Below, piece after piece: positions 1-7,676 of a stretch of DNA of 33,028 nucleotides. Numbering within the stretch: position 1 is the first letter of the stretch; each line of letters begins with the position of its first letter. The notes beneath the pieces were generated by a model that saw nothing but the letters and a program-made list of their open reading frames with translations, was not told where the DNA came from and made no database searches. The DNA comes from Gemmatimonadota bacterium (GTDB lineage Bacteria; Gemmatimonadota; Gemmatimonadetes; Palauibacterales; Palauibacteraceae), in assembly GCA_029262175.1 (NCBI GenBank), contig JAJCZV010000061.1, positions 1 through 33,028 on the forward strand, in the 5' to 3' direction. The translations under genes and the position numbers were made by a program.

Positions 1-194
1 AGCTCGGCCTCGTGCCGCTGTCCATATCGCACCGTGAGCGCGTAGCACTCGAAGCCCTCGGCCCTGGCGATGGCCAGCGTCGTGGCCGAGTCCAAGCCGC
101 CGCTGAGTAGAACGACCGCGCGCGCCGGGGCGCTGGACCGGTCGCTGCGCCGGTCGCTGGGCTGTTCGCTGGGCTGTTCCGGTTGGGACGCCAT
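1..194 (-). CDS. queC: 7-cyano-7-deazaguanine synthase QueC, N-terminal part (cut by window edge)
   Basis: QueC makes preQ0 from 7-carboxy-7-deazaguanine with ATP and ammonia in the queuosine pathway. Only the first 64 codons are visible. They contain the PP-loop signature [18 protein letters not shown], which binds ATP pyrophosphate, then [17 protein letters not shown], a typical QueC stretch. The start is the ATG read from 194, preceded by a GAGAAGCGG purine-rich stretch. About 25 residues of Pro/Ser/Gln/Arg-rich sequence precede the PP-loop; most QueC proteins begin close to it, so this is an extension, coded by a 12-bp tandem repeat. It is divergent from queF, with 55 bp between the two starts that must hold both promoters. 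Identification is secure from the PP-loop, the following sequence and the neighbour. Confidence 0.93.
   Translation of the reverse strand, partial: MASQPEQPSEQPSDRRSDRSSAPARAVVLLSGGLDSATTLAIARAEGFECYALTVRYGQRHEAE
138..185. repeat. 12-bp tandem repeat inside the 5' end of queC
   Basis: Four imperfect 12-bp units lie end to end: CCGGTCGCTGCG, CCGGTCGCTGGG, CTGTTCGCTGGG and a diverged last copy. On the minus strand they code a four-residue repeat ([12 protein letters not shown]) in the N-terminal extension of QueC. The period is a multiple of three, so copy-number change would keep the frame. Confidence 0.7.
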
Positions 195-249
195 AGATTC
201 CGCTTCTCGTGACATCGGAACAAGCTATGAAAGAGGACGGGACCAAACG

Positions 250-648
250 ATGACGGAGTTGCCGAGAAGCGGCGCGCTGCCCCGCCCGACGAACCCGGAG
301 GAGGCGAGAGAGACGCTGCGCACCGAGGCCGTCCCGGCGCCCGACGCACAACGCGTCGTGCTGCGAGCGCTCGAGTTTACGTCGATCTGTCCGAGGACCG
401 AGCAACCCGACTTTGGCCGCGTCACCATCGACTACCGCCCCCATGAGCTCCTGATCGAATCGAAAGCGCTCAAGTTCTACTTGTGGGCGTTCCGGGATGT
501 AGGAGAATTCTGCGAGGGTCTCGCCGCTCGGATCGCGGACGACGTGATGTATGCCGTGCAACCGCACGCGGTCCGGGTCGAAGTCGAGCAATCGGTGCGA
601 GGGGGGATCCAGATCATCGCGACCGCAGAGCGCGGAGACATCCGCTGA
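250..648 (+). CDS. queF: NADPH-dependent 7-cyano-7-deazaguanine reductase QueF (type I)
   Basis: QueF reduces the nitrile of preQ0 to the amine of preQ1, the last step before insertion into tRNA. The 132-residue protein has the short single-domain type I build. FTSICPRTEQPDF holds the thioimide-forming Cys47 and proton-donor Asp54. ESKALKFYLWAF (residues 70-81) is the QueF NADPH-binding motif, which separates it from archaeal amidinotransferase relatives. RGGI near the end is also conserved. Odd point: the usual FHE is FCE here (Cys88, Glu89), so the active-site His is replaced. The frame is open upstream to 70, but the ATG at 250 follows an AGAGGACGGG ribosome site and gives family length. 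It is divergent from queC, its pathway partner. Confidence 0.93.
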   Translation: MTELPRSGALPRPTNPEEARETLRTEAVPAPDAQRVVLRALEFTSICPRTEQPDFGRVTIDYRPHELLIESKALKFYLWAFRDVGEFCEGLAARIADDVMYAVQPHAVRVEVEQSVRGGIQIIATAERGDIR

Positions 649-711
649 CCGACGGGCGCCGGTACCAGCGGGCGCCGTAACCAACGGGCGCTGCTACCAA
701 CGATCGCTGTC
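648..711. repeat. 16-bp tandem repeat, four copies, in a convergent intergenic region
   Basis: Four adjacent 16-bp units start right at the end of queF: ACCGACGGGCGCCGGT, ACCAGCGGGCGCCGTA, ACCAACGGGCGCTGCT and ACCAACGATCGCTGTC. The common core is ACCAACGGGCGC. The units are not coding on either strand in any gene I accept. They sit just before a terminator-like hairpin. Confidence 0.75.
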
Positions 712-716
712 GTGGA

Positions 717-732
717 AACCGGCGTACCGGTT
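717..732. terminator. Hairpin between convergent genes, candidate bidirectional terminator
   Basis: AACCGG-CGTA-CCGGTT forms a perfect 6-bp stem with a 4-base loop. Its right arm runs into the stop codon (731-733) of the minus-strand gene. There is no T-tract, so termination is inferred from position and symmetry only. Confidence 0.4.
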
Positions 733-1522
733 ACAAGTCCAGTGGGATCAATCCGTGGGACATGCAGTTGGTGGTCGCGACGCGACCATCGTCATAGCGA
801 ACTTCGATCTGCCCCACACCCGCATGCGCATTGCAGTCGATCGATATCACCGTTGCCGGTCTGCCCCAGCCCGTTCTCACGCGTTGCCCGACGCTAAACG
901 GCGCGTCGGTGTTCGGCGGGGCGCTGGCATCGGTACCCAAGGCCTCTTCCGGGCGGGACACGAACGATGCGTCCGCGTGCATGTCGGAGCCGGCCGTCAG
1001 TATCTCGAGTTCGTTGGTCGCGTTTCTCGGTTTGGGTCCGAATAGGGTTTCCGACGGCAGTGCGGAGGGCGCCTGCGTCTCCTCGAACACGGGCGGGTCG
1101 ACGCCGGCGAGAAGCTCCTCGAGGTGCGGCGAGATTCTCTCTTCGGCCGCCATCGATTCGCGAAGCATGAGGCCGGGGGCCTCTCGGATCGGCTCGATGC
1201 GCACGACTTCATCCCCCTCGATGCGGTAGTGCTCGCCGTCCATTCCTTGGACCGTCGCCCCTAGCAAACCCGCGAGATCGATGAGTTTCCGGAGGAAGGA
1301 TTCATCGGGACTGCGACTGAAAAGATTTCCACTTGCCCAGTCAATCCATGACCCGGGTTTGCGGCCGGGGTGCGCCCAAACCGCGTAGTTCTGATACGCG
1401 TCGTCGGGTGCGCTCAAATCGGGGTCGTTGTCGATCATGGCGCGCCAATCTCCTTCTGGGATCGGCGTTTGCGATCCATCGAAGTGGTGGTTGGCGCGCG
1501 TTACAAACACGTCGTAGCCCAT
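731..1522 (-). CDS. Unrecognised protein, 263 residues, possible C-terminal SH3-like module
   Basis: I do not recognise this family with certainty. The start at 1522 is well supported by a strong GGAGGAGG ribosome site directly upstream. The N-terminal part (about residues 1-120, beginning MGYDVFVTRANHHFDG) is compact, contains several Trp and Asp residues and resembles small cytosolic proteins of unknown role that begin MGYDV or MSYDI. Residues about 120-215 are Pro/Glu/Ala-rich and probably a flexible linker. The last 50 residues (VGQRVRTGWGRPATVISI, then IEVRYDDGRVAT) read like a small SH3/Tudor-type beta barrel. No signal peptide or membrane segment is visible. It is convergent with queF; the next minus-strand gene ends 86 bp upstream. 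Confidence 0.7.
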   Translation of the reverse strand: MGYDVFVTRANHHFDGSQTPIPEGDWRAMIDNDPDLSAPDDAYQNYAVWAHPGRKPGSWIDWASGNLFSRSPDESFLRKLIDLAGLLGATVQGMDGEHYRIEGDEVVRIEPIREAPGLMLRESMAAEERISPHLEELLAGVDPPVFEETQAPSALPSETLFGPKPRNATNELEILTAGSDMHADASFVSRPEEALGTDASAPPNTDAPFSVGQRVRTGWGRPATVISIDCNAHAGVGQIEVRYDDGRVATTNCMSHGLIPLDL

Positions 1523-1608
1523 CGTCCTCCTCCTCCCCTCGCATCCACCTACGTCTCGCGGCGGAGGTTTGGGACAACAGATGGAGCAAACCCCAGGCCT
1601 AAACGGCG

Positions 1609-3153
1609 CTACTCGGGGTGGCGGAGCGCCCGCCCGGGTCGAGCTCCGGTCGGTTCACCGTCCGACCACACTTCCAGCCCCCCGACCCAAACGCTCTCGA
1701 CGCCGACGGGAAGAAGCGTCCCCTCGACGAAGGTCGATCGATCGATAATCGACTCGGGGTCGAAGATGACCAGATCCGCGTGCGTTCCCGCTCGCAGTAC
1801 GCCGCGATCGGTGAACCCGAGGCGGCGAGCGGGCATGGAGGTGGCGCGTTGTATGGCCCGCTCGATCGTGAGCACGCCGCGCTCGCGCACGTAATGGCCC
1901 AGCACGCGGGGGAAGGTGCCCGCTCCGCGCGGGTGGGCGCCGCCGATGCCACCGTCGCTGGCGGTCATCACGAACGGGGAGGCCATGAACGCGTCGACGT
2001 CGTCATCGTTCATCGTGTGACCGATGAGCCCGGAGCCCCCGTTCGACATGATCCACATGTAGGCTTCGGTCTCGCTCAGGGCCCTGGCTTCGGCAATCTG
2101 GCTCAGGCGCAACCCGTTCAGATCGGGATGGGCTTCGAAGTTGACGATTTGTAGACGTGCACCACCACCGGCGGCCGCTATGCCGGCCGCAACCGAATCG
2201 GCGTCCTGGAACATCCGAGAACGAACGACGATCGCCAGGCCCGATTGCCACGCCGAATAAGGATATTGGTCGGCGAGGACGTCGAGCCCGGCCTCGTTGG
2301 CGGCGGCGATCCTGGCCAGCACCTCCGCTGCCTTCCCCCACACCGAAGCGTTCCCCGCCTTGATGTGTGAAATCTGCACGGGAAGACCGGCCTCCCGACC
2401 GATCCGGATGGCTTCGTCCACCGCAGCCAGCAGACCCTCTTCCTCATCGCGCATGTGCGACATGTAGAACCCGCCGTGATCGGCGGCCGCTCTGGCGAGA
2501 GCGATGAGTTCGCCGGTCGAAGAGTAGAACCCCGGGTCGTACTCGAGACCGCTGGACAACCCGAATGCGCCGTCCCGCATCCCGGCTTCCACTCGGGTCG
2601 CCATGTCGGCGATCTCCGCGTCGGTGGCGGTTCGACGGAAGTCCTCTCCGAGGGCCGCTCTCCGTACCGTTCCGTGCCCAACGAGGGTCGCGACGTTCAC
2701 CGCGGGCCCGGAAGCGTCGATTCGCGTCAGGTAGTCGGCAATCGGCCACGGAGATCCGCCGTCGGCACCCACGACCAACGTCGTGATGCCCTGGGCGATC
2801 TGGGTCGTCGCGAGCGGGTCTTCGAAGATCCCGTTCGCCGAATGGTTGTGGATATCGATGAATCCTGGCGAGAGGACGAGTCCGCCCAGGTCGCGCCGGA
2901 TCGTCCCAGCCGGGGCCGTCACCGATCCGACCGGCCCGAGCGCGACGATCTCGCCGTCCGCAATGAGCAGATCGCCCCGGTAGCCGGGGGCCCCCGTGCC
3001 ATCGACGATCCACGCGTCCGAGAACAGGACGGGTGGCGAACCGGGTTCTTGGGCCGCCCCTCGAGCGGGAATCAGGACCCACAGCATCAGCAGCGCGAGC
3101 CAGGGCAACCGGAGCCTCGCGGGGCCGGATCGTGTCCAGGGGGTGCATGTCAT
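1609..3153 (-). CDS. Exported N-acyl-D-amino-acid deacylase (D-aminoacylase family amidohydrolase)
   Basis: The enzyme should hydrolyse N-acylated D-amino acids or related amides outside the cytoplasm. Residues 1-34 form a signal peptide (charged start, LPWLALLMLWVLIPARGAA, then Gln). The amidohydrolase barrel follows: SPGFIDIHNHS carries the HxH metal pair, SHMRDE and VQISHIKAG the next two metal His residues, MTASDGG the catalytic Asp, and HPRGAGTFPRVLGHYVRE is a family signature. The C-terminal beta lid closes with THADLVIFDPE. At 514 residues it is full length. Odd point: the bridging Cys that D-aminoacylases carry in GNCG is Asp here (GADGG), so the metal site and substrate range may differ. 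The start is the ATG read from 3153; the ribosome site is weak. Confidence 0.9.
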   Translation of the reverse strand: MTCTPWTRSGPARLRLPWLALLMLWVLIPARGAAQEPGSPPVLFSDAWIVDGTGAPGYRGDLLIADGEIVALGPVGSVTAPAGTIRRDLGGLVLSPGFIDIHNHSANGIFEDPLATTQIAQGITTLVVGADGGSPWPIADYLTRIDASGPAVNVATLVGHGTVRRAALGEDFRRTATDAEIADMATRVEAGMRDGAFGLSSGLEYDPGFYSSTGELIALARAAADHGGFYMSHMRDEEEGLLAAVDEAIRIGREAGLPVQISHIKAGNASVWGKAAEVLARIAAANEAGLDVLADQYPYSAWQSGLAIVVRSRMFQDADSVAAGIAAAGGGARLQIVNFEAHPDLNGLRLSQIAEARALSETEAYMWIMSNGGSGLIGHTMNDDDVDAFMASPFVMTASDGGIGGAHPRGAGTFPRVLGHYVRERGVLTIERAIQRATSMPARRLGFTDRGVLRAGTHADLVIFDPESIIDRSTFVEGTLLPVGVESVWVGGLEVWSDGEPTGARPGRALRHPE

Positions 3154-3208
3154 GTCGCGAAACCTAGATGGGCGCGTTTACCTTCGCGCGGGGTGAGCGG
3201 GGTGAACA

Positions 3209-3238
3209 TTGAACCAGATTCGGATCTTCGTGTATACG
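3209..3238 (+). promoter_or_regulatory. Candidate sigma-70 promoter of the OmpH-like gene
   Basis: TTGAAC at 3209-3214 and TATACG at 3233-3238 are separated by 18 bp, four matches out of six each to the -35 and -10 consensus. Initiation near 3245 would leave about 30 bases before the ATG at 3276, with AGGAG at 3264-3268 in between. Confidence 0.45.
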
Positions 3239-3275
3239 CTTCGGAGCCGGATTCGATCATACCAGGAGATTCTTG

Positions 3276-3854
3276 ATGGTCAGACCAATCGTTCGTGAAG
3301 GAGCACACCGGAGGCGACCAGCCGGGTTTCGGCGCGCCGCGTTGGCAGCCGTCCTGCTGATTGCCGCGGTGGACGGGTCGCTAGCCGCGCAGGAAGCTCC
3401 ACTAAAAATCGGGGTCATCAACCTCGACGTCGTCGCCCTCCAATCCCCCTCGGGGAAGCAGCTTCAGGAGCAGACGATCGCCTTCGGGCAGCAAGTGACG
3501 GCCGAGTTACAGGCGCGACAAGCCAGCGCGCGAGCCATCGAGACCGAGATCGCGCAGGCCCCGGACAGCCTCACCGCGGACGAGGCGCGCGAGCTGGAAC
3601 GCCGCTATCAAGACGCGCTTACCGGGCTGCAGCGCTATCAACAGGACAAGCAGGAAGAGGCCGCTGCGCTTCGGAGTGATGGGATGAGCCGAATCCAGCA
3701 AGAAATCGCGCCCGTGATCGAGACGATCCAGGCCGAGCTCGGCTACGACCTCGTCCTCAACTCGCAGAACGCGCTGATCGTCATCTTCAGCGAACGCATC
3801 GACATCACGCAGATCGTGGTCGATCGCCTCGCGGCGGACATGCCGAGCCCCTAG
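3276..3854 (+). CDS. OmpH/Skp-family periplasmic chaperone
   Basis: Skp-type proteins are periplasmic trimers that hold unfolded outer-membrane proteins. The 192-residue product has a signal peptide (RRAALAAVLLIAAVDGSLAA, then Gln). The mature start KIGVINLDVVALQSPSGKQL matches the conserved beginning of the OmpH family (IAVVD..+v...s..G+). A long Gln/Glu/Ala-rich coiled coil follows (about residues 60-150), forming the tentacles. The C-terminal strand (YDLVLNSQNALIVIFSERID, then ITQIVVDRL) returns to the trimer body. I chose ATG 3276 rather than the overlapping TTG at 3273 because AGGAG lies seven bases upstream. The Skp substrate class is represented here by the barrel protein at 25385-27475. 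It is convergent with the RidA gene. Confidence 0.88.
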   Translation: MVRPIVREGAHRRRPAGFRRAALAAVLLIAAVDGSLAAQEAPLKIGVINLDVVALQSPSGKQLQEQTIAFGQQVTAELQARQASARAIETEIAQAPDSLTADEARELERRYQDALTGLQRYQQDKQEEAAALRSDGMSRIQQEIAPVIETIQAELGYDLVLNSQNALIVIFSERIDITQIVVDRLAADMPSP

Positions 3855-3890
3855 GAGCCTGTTGAAGAAGTACGACGCGCCAGGCTTCTA
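3852..3890. terminator. Hairpin whose ends are the two convergent stop codons
   Basis: TAGGAGCCTG (3852-3861) pairs with CAGGCTTCTA (3881-3890), ten pairs with one G-T wobble, around a 19-base loop. The outermost three pairs are exactly the TAG stop of the plus-strand gene and the stop (CTA) of the minus-strand gene. No T-tract; a bidirectional terminator is likely from position. Confidence 0.45.
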
Positions 3891-4436
3891 GGAACCGTGA
3901 AGTTCGACGACGGTCTCGATCTCCACGGCCTGATCGCGCGGGAGGGACGACATCCCTACCGCGGCCCGCGCGTGTTTGGAGATGGTGGGGCCAAACACCT
4001 CCTCCATTAGATCGGAGAACCCGTTGATCACCTGAGAATGTTGGGTGAACTCGGGGGGCGCGTTGACCATACCGAAAACGCGAACGATGCGTTTGACCCG
4101 CGACAGATCGCCGATCTCGCGCTTGAGCGACGCCAACACGCAGACCCCGACCCAGCGCGCGATCGCATAGCCCTCTTCCACGCTGTGGTCCTGACCGATC
4201 TTCCCGGTGTTGGTTTCATCGAGACCGCCGCACGGCCCGTGACCTGCAACGAAGACCAGGTCTCCTGCCGTGACGGCTTTTACGTAGTTGGCGACGGGCG
4301 CGTCGGGGGTCGGCAGCTCGATCCCGAGTTCCGCCAGTCGCGCTTCAGGCGTTTGGGCAAGGAGCGGAGGACAACTCGCGAGGGCCGCGATCAGGAGACC
4401 GCTTCGTCCAAGCGTCCCGAGGCAAGGCCGCGTCAT
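3888..4436 (-). CDS. RidA/YjgF-family protein with an export signal
   Basis: RidA proteins hydrolyse reactive enamine/imine intermediates or have related deaminase roles. Residues about 33-182 are the RidA fold: DLVFVAGHGP, IARWVGVCVLASLKREIGDL, RIVRVFGMVNAPPEF and HARAAVGMSSLPRDQAVEIE. The Arg in HARAAVG matches the substrate-carboxylate Arg of active members. Residues 1-28 look like a signal sequence (GRSGLLIAALASCPPLLAQ) with a lipobox-like LASC at residues 19-22, so the protein may be a lipoprotein or periplasmic; most RidA proteins are cytosolic. The ATG at 4436 overlaps the stop of the upstream [2Fe-2S] gene as ATGA, which fixes the start and implies translational coupling. The frame stays open further upstream, but inside that gene. 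Confidence 0.88.
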   Translation of the reverse strand: MTRPCLGTLGRSGLLIAALASCPPLLAQTPEARLAELGIELPTPDAPVANYVKAVTAGDLVFVAGHGPCGGLDETNTGKIGQDHSVEEGYAIARWVGVCVLASLKREIGDLSRVKRIVRVFGMVNAPPEFTQHSQVINGFSDLMEEVFGPTISKHARAAVGMSSLPRDQAVEIETVVELHGS

Positions 4437-4960
4437 GAAGTCACCGTGGAACCGGATCGTCGTCCCTTCAGCACAACCTCGGACGTTCGGTCGGTTCGGA
4501 GGGCTTCCGCCGCTACGTCTACCGCTTCGAAGATCTTCGTGTATCCGGTGCAGCGGCAGAGGTTGCCCGAGAGAGCCTCGGCAATCTCTTGTCGTGTGGG
4601 GTCGGGGTTCGTCGACAGGAGGCCGTGCGCCGAGCACAGGATTCCCGGCGTGCAGAACCCGCACTGAGCTCCACCGGTCAGATCGAATGCGTCCTGCAAC
4701 GGGTGAGGATCGGCCCCGCTCGCCAGTCCCTCCACCGTCCGAATCTCGAATCCCACCGCCTCCTGAACCGGCATGATGCAGGAGAGGACCGCCTCGCCAT
4801 CGCGCAGGACCGTGCAGGCGCCGCAATCCCCCTTGTCGCACCCCTGCTTGGAGCCCGTGAGACCGAGACCGTAGCGCAGGGTCTCCAGCAGGGTGTAGTG
4901 CGAAGGGACGCCGACGGTTCGCTGATCCCCGTTGACTCGAAGTTCGATGATCGTGTGCAT
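4433..4960 (-). CDS. Stand-alone [2Fe-2S] subunit of a xanthine dehydrogenase-family oxidoreductase
   Basis: The 175-residue protein carries both iron-sulfur motifs of the family: GCDKGDCGACTVLRDG with a later Cys for the plant-ferredoxin-type cluster, and QCGFCTPG plus GNLCRCTGY for the helical cluster. Such subunits pass electrons from molybdopterin to FAD. No molybdopterin or FAD subunit gene lies next to it; the only neighbour in the unit is the coupled RidA gene, and the upstream gene is divergent. It is therefore an orphan, or its partners lie elsewhere. Unlike the [2Fe-2S] subunit at 27621 it has no Tat signal. I chose ATG 4960 over a TTG at 4996 because the family begins close to the IIELRVNG strand. 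Confidence 0.9.
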   Translation of the reverse strand: MHTIIELRVNGDQRTVGVPSHYTLLETLRYGLGLTGSKQGCDKGDCGACTVLRDGEAVLSCIMPVQEAVGFEIRTVEGLASGADPHPLQDAFDLTGGAQCGFCTPGILCSAHGLLSTNPDPTRQEIAEALSGNLCRCTGYTKIFEAVDVAAEALRTDRTSEVVLKGRRSGSTVTS

Positions 4961-5141
4961 GCAGCGGAACCTGATCGCCCCCCAGTCAACCAGCAAGCGG
5001 CGCGGAGACGGGTCCTGGCGTAGCGCTTGCGTTCAGATCGGCCCTAAAACGCCGATACTGCGTCACAGAATCGATGGAGGGGCGAAACTCGCGGAATTCG
5101 TGGGTTGAGGTCGCATCCGTCTACTCTCGGTACAGGGCAGA

Positions 5142-7535
5142 ATGTCAGAAGCCGCGCAAAACCGCCAACAACTCGCGACGCCCACGGTGGTTCGGGCCCT
5201 GTCGCCATGGCATTGGCGTCCCCTCTGGCAGGGCTTGATCGTCGCGATCATCGCCATCTCGGCCACGGTGTACGGGACGCGCGTGAACGGTCAGGCGCGA
5301 GCCACGCACGAGACCGTTTCGGGTCTACGCGAAGGCCTCGAGCTGCTCTCGGTCCAGCGGGATGTCTCGTTGATCGCGCACGAGGCCCTCTCGGCGATCA
5401 CGATGCAGATGTACGAAGGGGGTCGGAAAGCTGAGGTCGATTCGACCCTCGGGGCGCTCGAACAAAGCGTTCGCGGAGCGAGGGTCCGCCTCGAGAGTTC
5501 GCCGCCTCGGCCGAGTTGGCGTGGGACCCAGAACGAAATGGTCACGGCCGCGGATCAACTCCTGGATGCCTTCGGTCGCGAGCGCTCCAATGGCGAGCGT
5601 CTCGCATGGATCGATGAGTTTCTGTACGACTTCAGACGAGTCGTGCCGACGGACAACCAGGGACGTTGGTCGGCTCTCCTCGAGATCGCGGCCAACGCGC
5701 AAAACGCTCCACTCGTCTTCCGAGACTACCTCGAGGGCTCCATGGCCCGCGAGTGGTCGCGCTCCGGTCGAGCGCCGGCCGACCGCGACCTGATCGATGA
5801 GTATCGGAGCCACCTGACGTACCACCGGCGGCTCCGAGAGTCGCAGGGTGATCTGGCCAACGAGTTCAGCCCGTTCGAGGAGAGCATCCTGCTCGATGTG
5901 GCCGAACAGGCCGATCCGGTCTCGCTCGAAATCGTCATGCGGATGGCGAACAACCGCGGGGTCCTACAGCTCGAAAGCGACGTTCCATATCTGCTTTCGC
6001 TTCGAGAGGATCACGCCTTCCGATCGATGGGGGAGCTGTACGAATCGCGCGCTCTTTGGGCGAGCCAGGTTGCCCAAATCGCCAACGAGCTTCTGCTGCA
6101 TGCCCAGGGAGAACTGGACGTGGCCGTGCTCGCTTCGGAGCGGGTGCGGGGTCTGGGCACGGCCGTGGTAGCCTTGGCCCTTTTGTTCGCCATGCTGTTC
6201 GCGTTCCGAATCGTTCGAGAACGGCTAAAGCTAGACGCCCAACTCCGGACCGCGCTCGAACGGGACGTGCTGACGGGCCTGACCAATCGGTACGCGCTGT
6301 TTGCGAAAGCCCCCGACTTGCTGAGCGACCCGGAGGCCGCGAGCTACGCGCTCATCCTTCTCGATCTCGATGACTTCAAGTCGATCAACGACGACCACGG
6401 CCATTACGTCGGCGACCGAGCGCTCGTCGAGTTCGCCACCGCGCTCAACGCGGTCGTGCGTTCCGACCGTGACATGGTCAGCCGGGTCGGAGGAGATGAG
6501 TTCGTCGTCTTCTTACACGGATTGAAGGATCCTGAGCGCGAGGTCACGGCGGTGGTCCGGCGACTCAAGCAAGAGTTGGAGCAACCCGTGTCGCTCGAAG
6601 GCGTCCCGACGCAACTGCACTTCACGGCCGGGGTGGCGGTCAGTAAAGAAGCGGCAAAACTGGAGGACCTCCTGGTCGAAGCCGACCTGGCGCTGATCGA
6701 GGCCAAAGAGCAGGGTCGCGACTCTACGCACTTCTTCCGTCGGAAGCTCGGTCGGCGAATGACCGCGGAACTCTCGGTCGCGCTCGGAAACGGGCGTCTT
6801 CGGTGTGCGTTCCAGCCGCAGATCGATATGGAGACGGGTCGAGTGGTCGGCCTGGAAGCGTTGGCGCGGTGGCAGCGCGAAGATCGTCGGGAAGTGCCTG
6901 CGCGAAGCGTGATCGAAGCCTTGGAATGGCAGGGGTCTTCGAAGGAATGGCTTCGCGTGGCCATGCGCGATATCGAAGCCGCGTGGAATATTTCGGAGAG
7001 CGCCTTAGACGGTCGGCTTTGGATCAACCTCATGGGCTCGGACGTGACGGATACGGCGAGCTCCGATCTGCTCGATATCCTGGGCGGCACCCGCGTCCCG
7101 CTCGACCGACTCGGCGTCGAGGTCACGGATCCGGTCGACCGAGCACGTATCCCGGCGGCGGTTCGCCTGCTCACGGAGTTACGTAGCGCGGGGATCGCGG
7201 TCGCGCTGGACGATGTCGGCGACGACCGCGTTCCGCTTCTTCACGTGGCCGAGCTGCCCATCGACGTCGTGAAGCTCGATCGATGTCTCGTCGCCGGGAT
7301 CGACACGCACGCCGAGCTTCGCACGATTTTGACGTCGTTGTCGGAAATGTGCGACCGCTTGGGTCGAACCGTGATTGCCGAGGGCGTCGAGACCGTCGAA
7401 GAAGAAGCGGTCCTCCGCCGTCTCGGGATTCGATACGTGCAGGGATTCCGGTTCTCGAAGCCGATGACTCTGCCCGGACTCAGGGAGTTCCTCGAGGCGA
7501 GATTCGTAGGGTTCTCCGCGAGCGACGTCGCCTGA
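5142..7535 (+). CDS. Membrane-anchored GGDEF-EAL cyclic di-GMP protein
   Basis: This 797-residue protein should make and possibly degrade cyclic di-GMP. TM1 (about 29-47) and TM2 (about 338-358) flank a helical extracytoplasmic sensor of about 290 residues with no family I recognise. The GGDEF domain (about 370-535) has LLDLDDFKSINDDHGH and an intact GGDEF at 450-454. The RxxD inhibitory site is not in register (SDRD). The EAL domain (about 545-790) keeps EAL (572-574), Asn in WINLMG, Glu660, Lys711, AEGVET and the final QGF, but loop 6, normally DDFGTGYSS, is DDVGDDRVP (690-698). Diguanylate cyclase activity looks likely, phosphodiesterase activity doubtful. Start ATG 5142; it is divergent from the [2Fe-2S] gene by 181 bp in which I see no clear promoter. 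Confidence 0.92.
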   Translation: MSEAAQNRQQLATPTVVRALSPWHWRPLWQGLIVAIIAISATVYGTRVNGQARATHETVSGLREGLELLSVQRDVSLIAHEALSAITMQMYEGGRKAEVDSTLGALEQSVRGARVRLESSPPRPSWRGTQNEMVTAADQLLDAFGRERSNGERLAWIDEFLYDFRRVVPTDNQGRWSALLEIAANAQNAPLVFRDYLEGSMAREWSRSGRAPADRDLIDEYRSHLTYHRRLRESQGDLANEFSPFEESILLDVAEQADPVSLEIVMRMANNRGVLQLESDVPYLLSLREDHAFRSMGELYESRALWASQVAQIANELLLHAQGELDVAVLASERVRGLGTAVVALALLFAMLFAFRIVRERLKLDAQLRTALERDVLTGLTNRYALFAKAPDLLSDPEAASYALILLDLDDFKSINDDHGHYVGDRALVEFATALNAVVRSDRDMVSRVGGDEFVVFLHGLKDPEREVTAVVRRLKQELEQPVSLEGVPTQLHFTAGVAVSKEAAKLEDLLVEADLALIEAKEQGRDSTHFFRRKLGRRMTAELSVALGNGRLRCAFQPQIDMETGRVVGLEALARWQREDRREVPARSVIEALEWQGSSKEWLRVAMRDIEAAWNISESALDGRLWINLMGSDVTDTASSDLLDILGGTRVPLDRLGVEVTDPVDRARIPAAVRLLTELRSAGIAVALDDVGDDRVPLLHVAELPIDVVKLDRCLVAGIDTHAELRTILTSLSEMCDRLGRTVIAEGVETVEEEAVLRRLGIRYVQGFRFSKPMTLPGLREFLEARFVGFSASDVA

Positions 7536-7676
7536 GCCCTACCGGCCACGACATCCTCCGTCGCCAATGGGTGACGCTTTATGGGGCTCCACCCGTCTAC
7601 CCTTGTGGAACTTCCGCCGGGTCCGACGTTGTATAGGGGGTCGAGCACCGACCGCGGGCCGGGCACCTTCATGTAG

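Noticed and set aside
195..249. A preQ1 riboswitch between queC and queF
   Set aside because: The 55-bp gap shows no H-type pseudoknot pattern or the A-rich tail expected of that class.
4437..4841. N-terminal extension of the RidA frame
   Set aside because: It reads through the [2Fe-2S] gene in the wrong frame; the ATGA overlap marks the true start.
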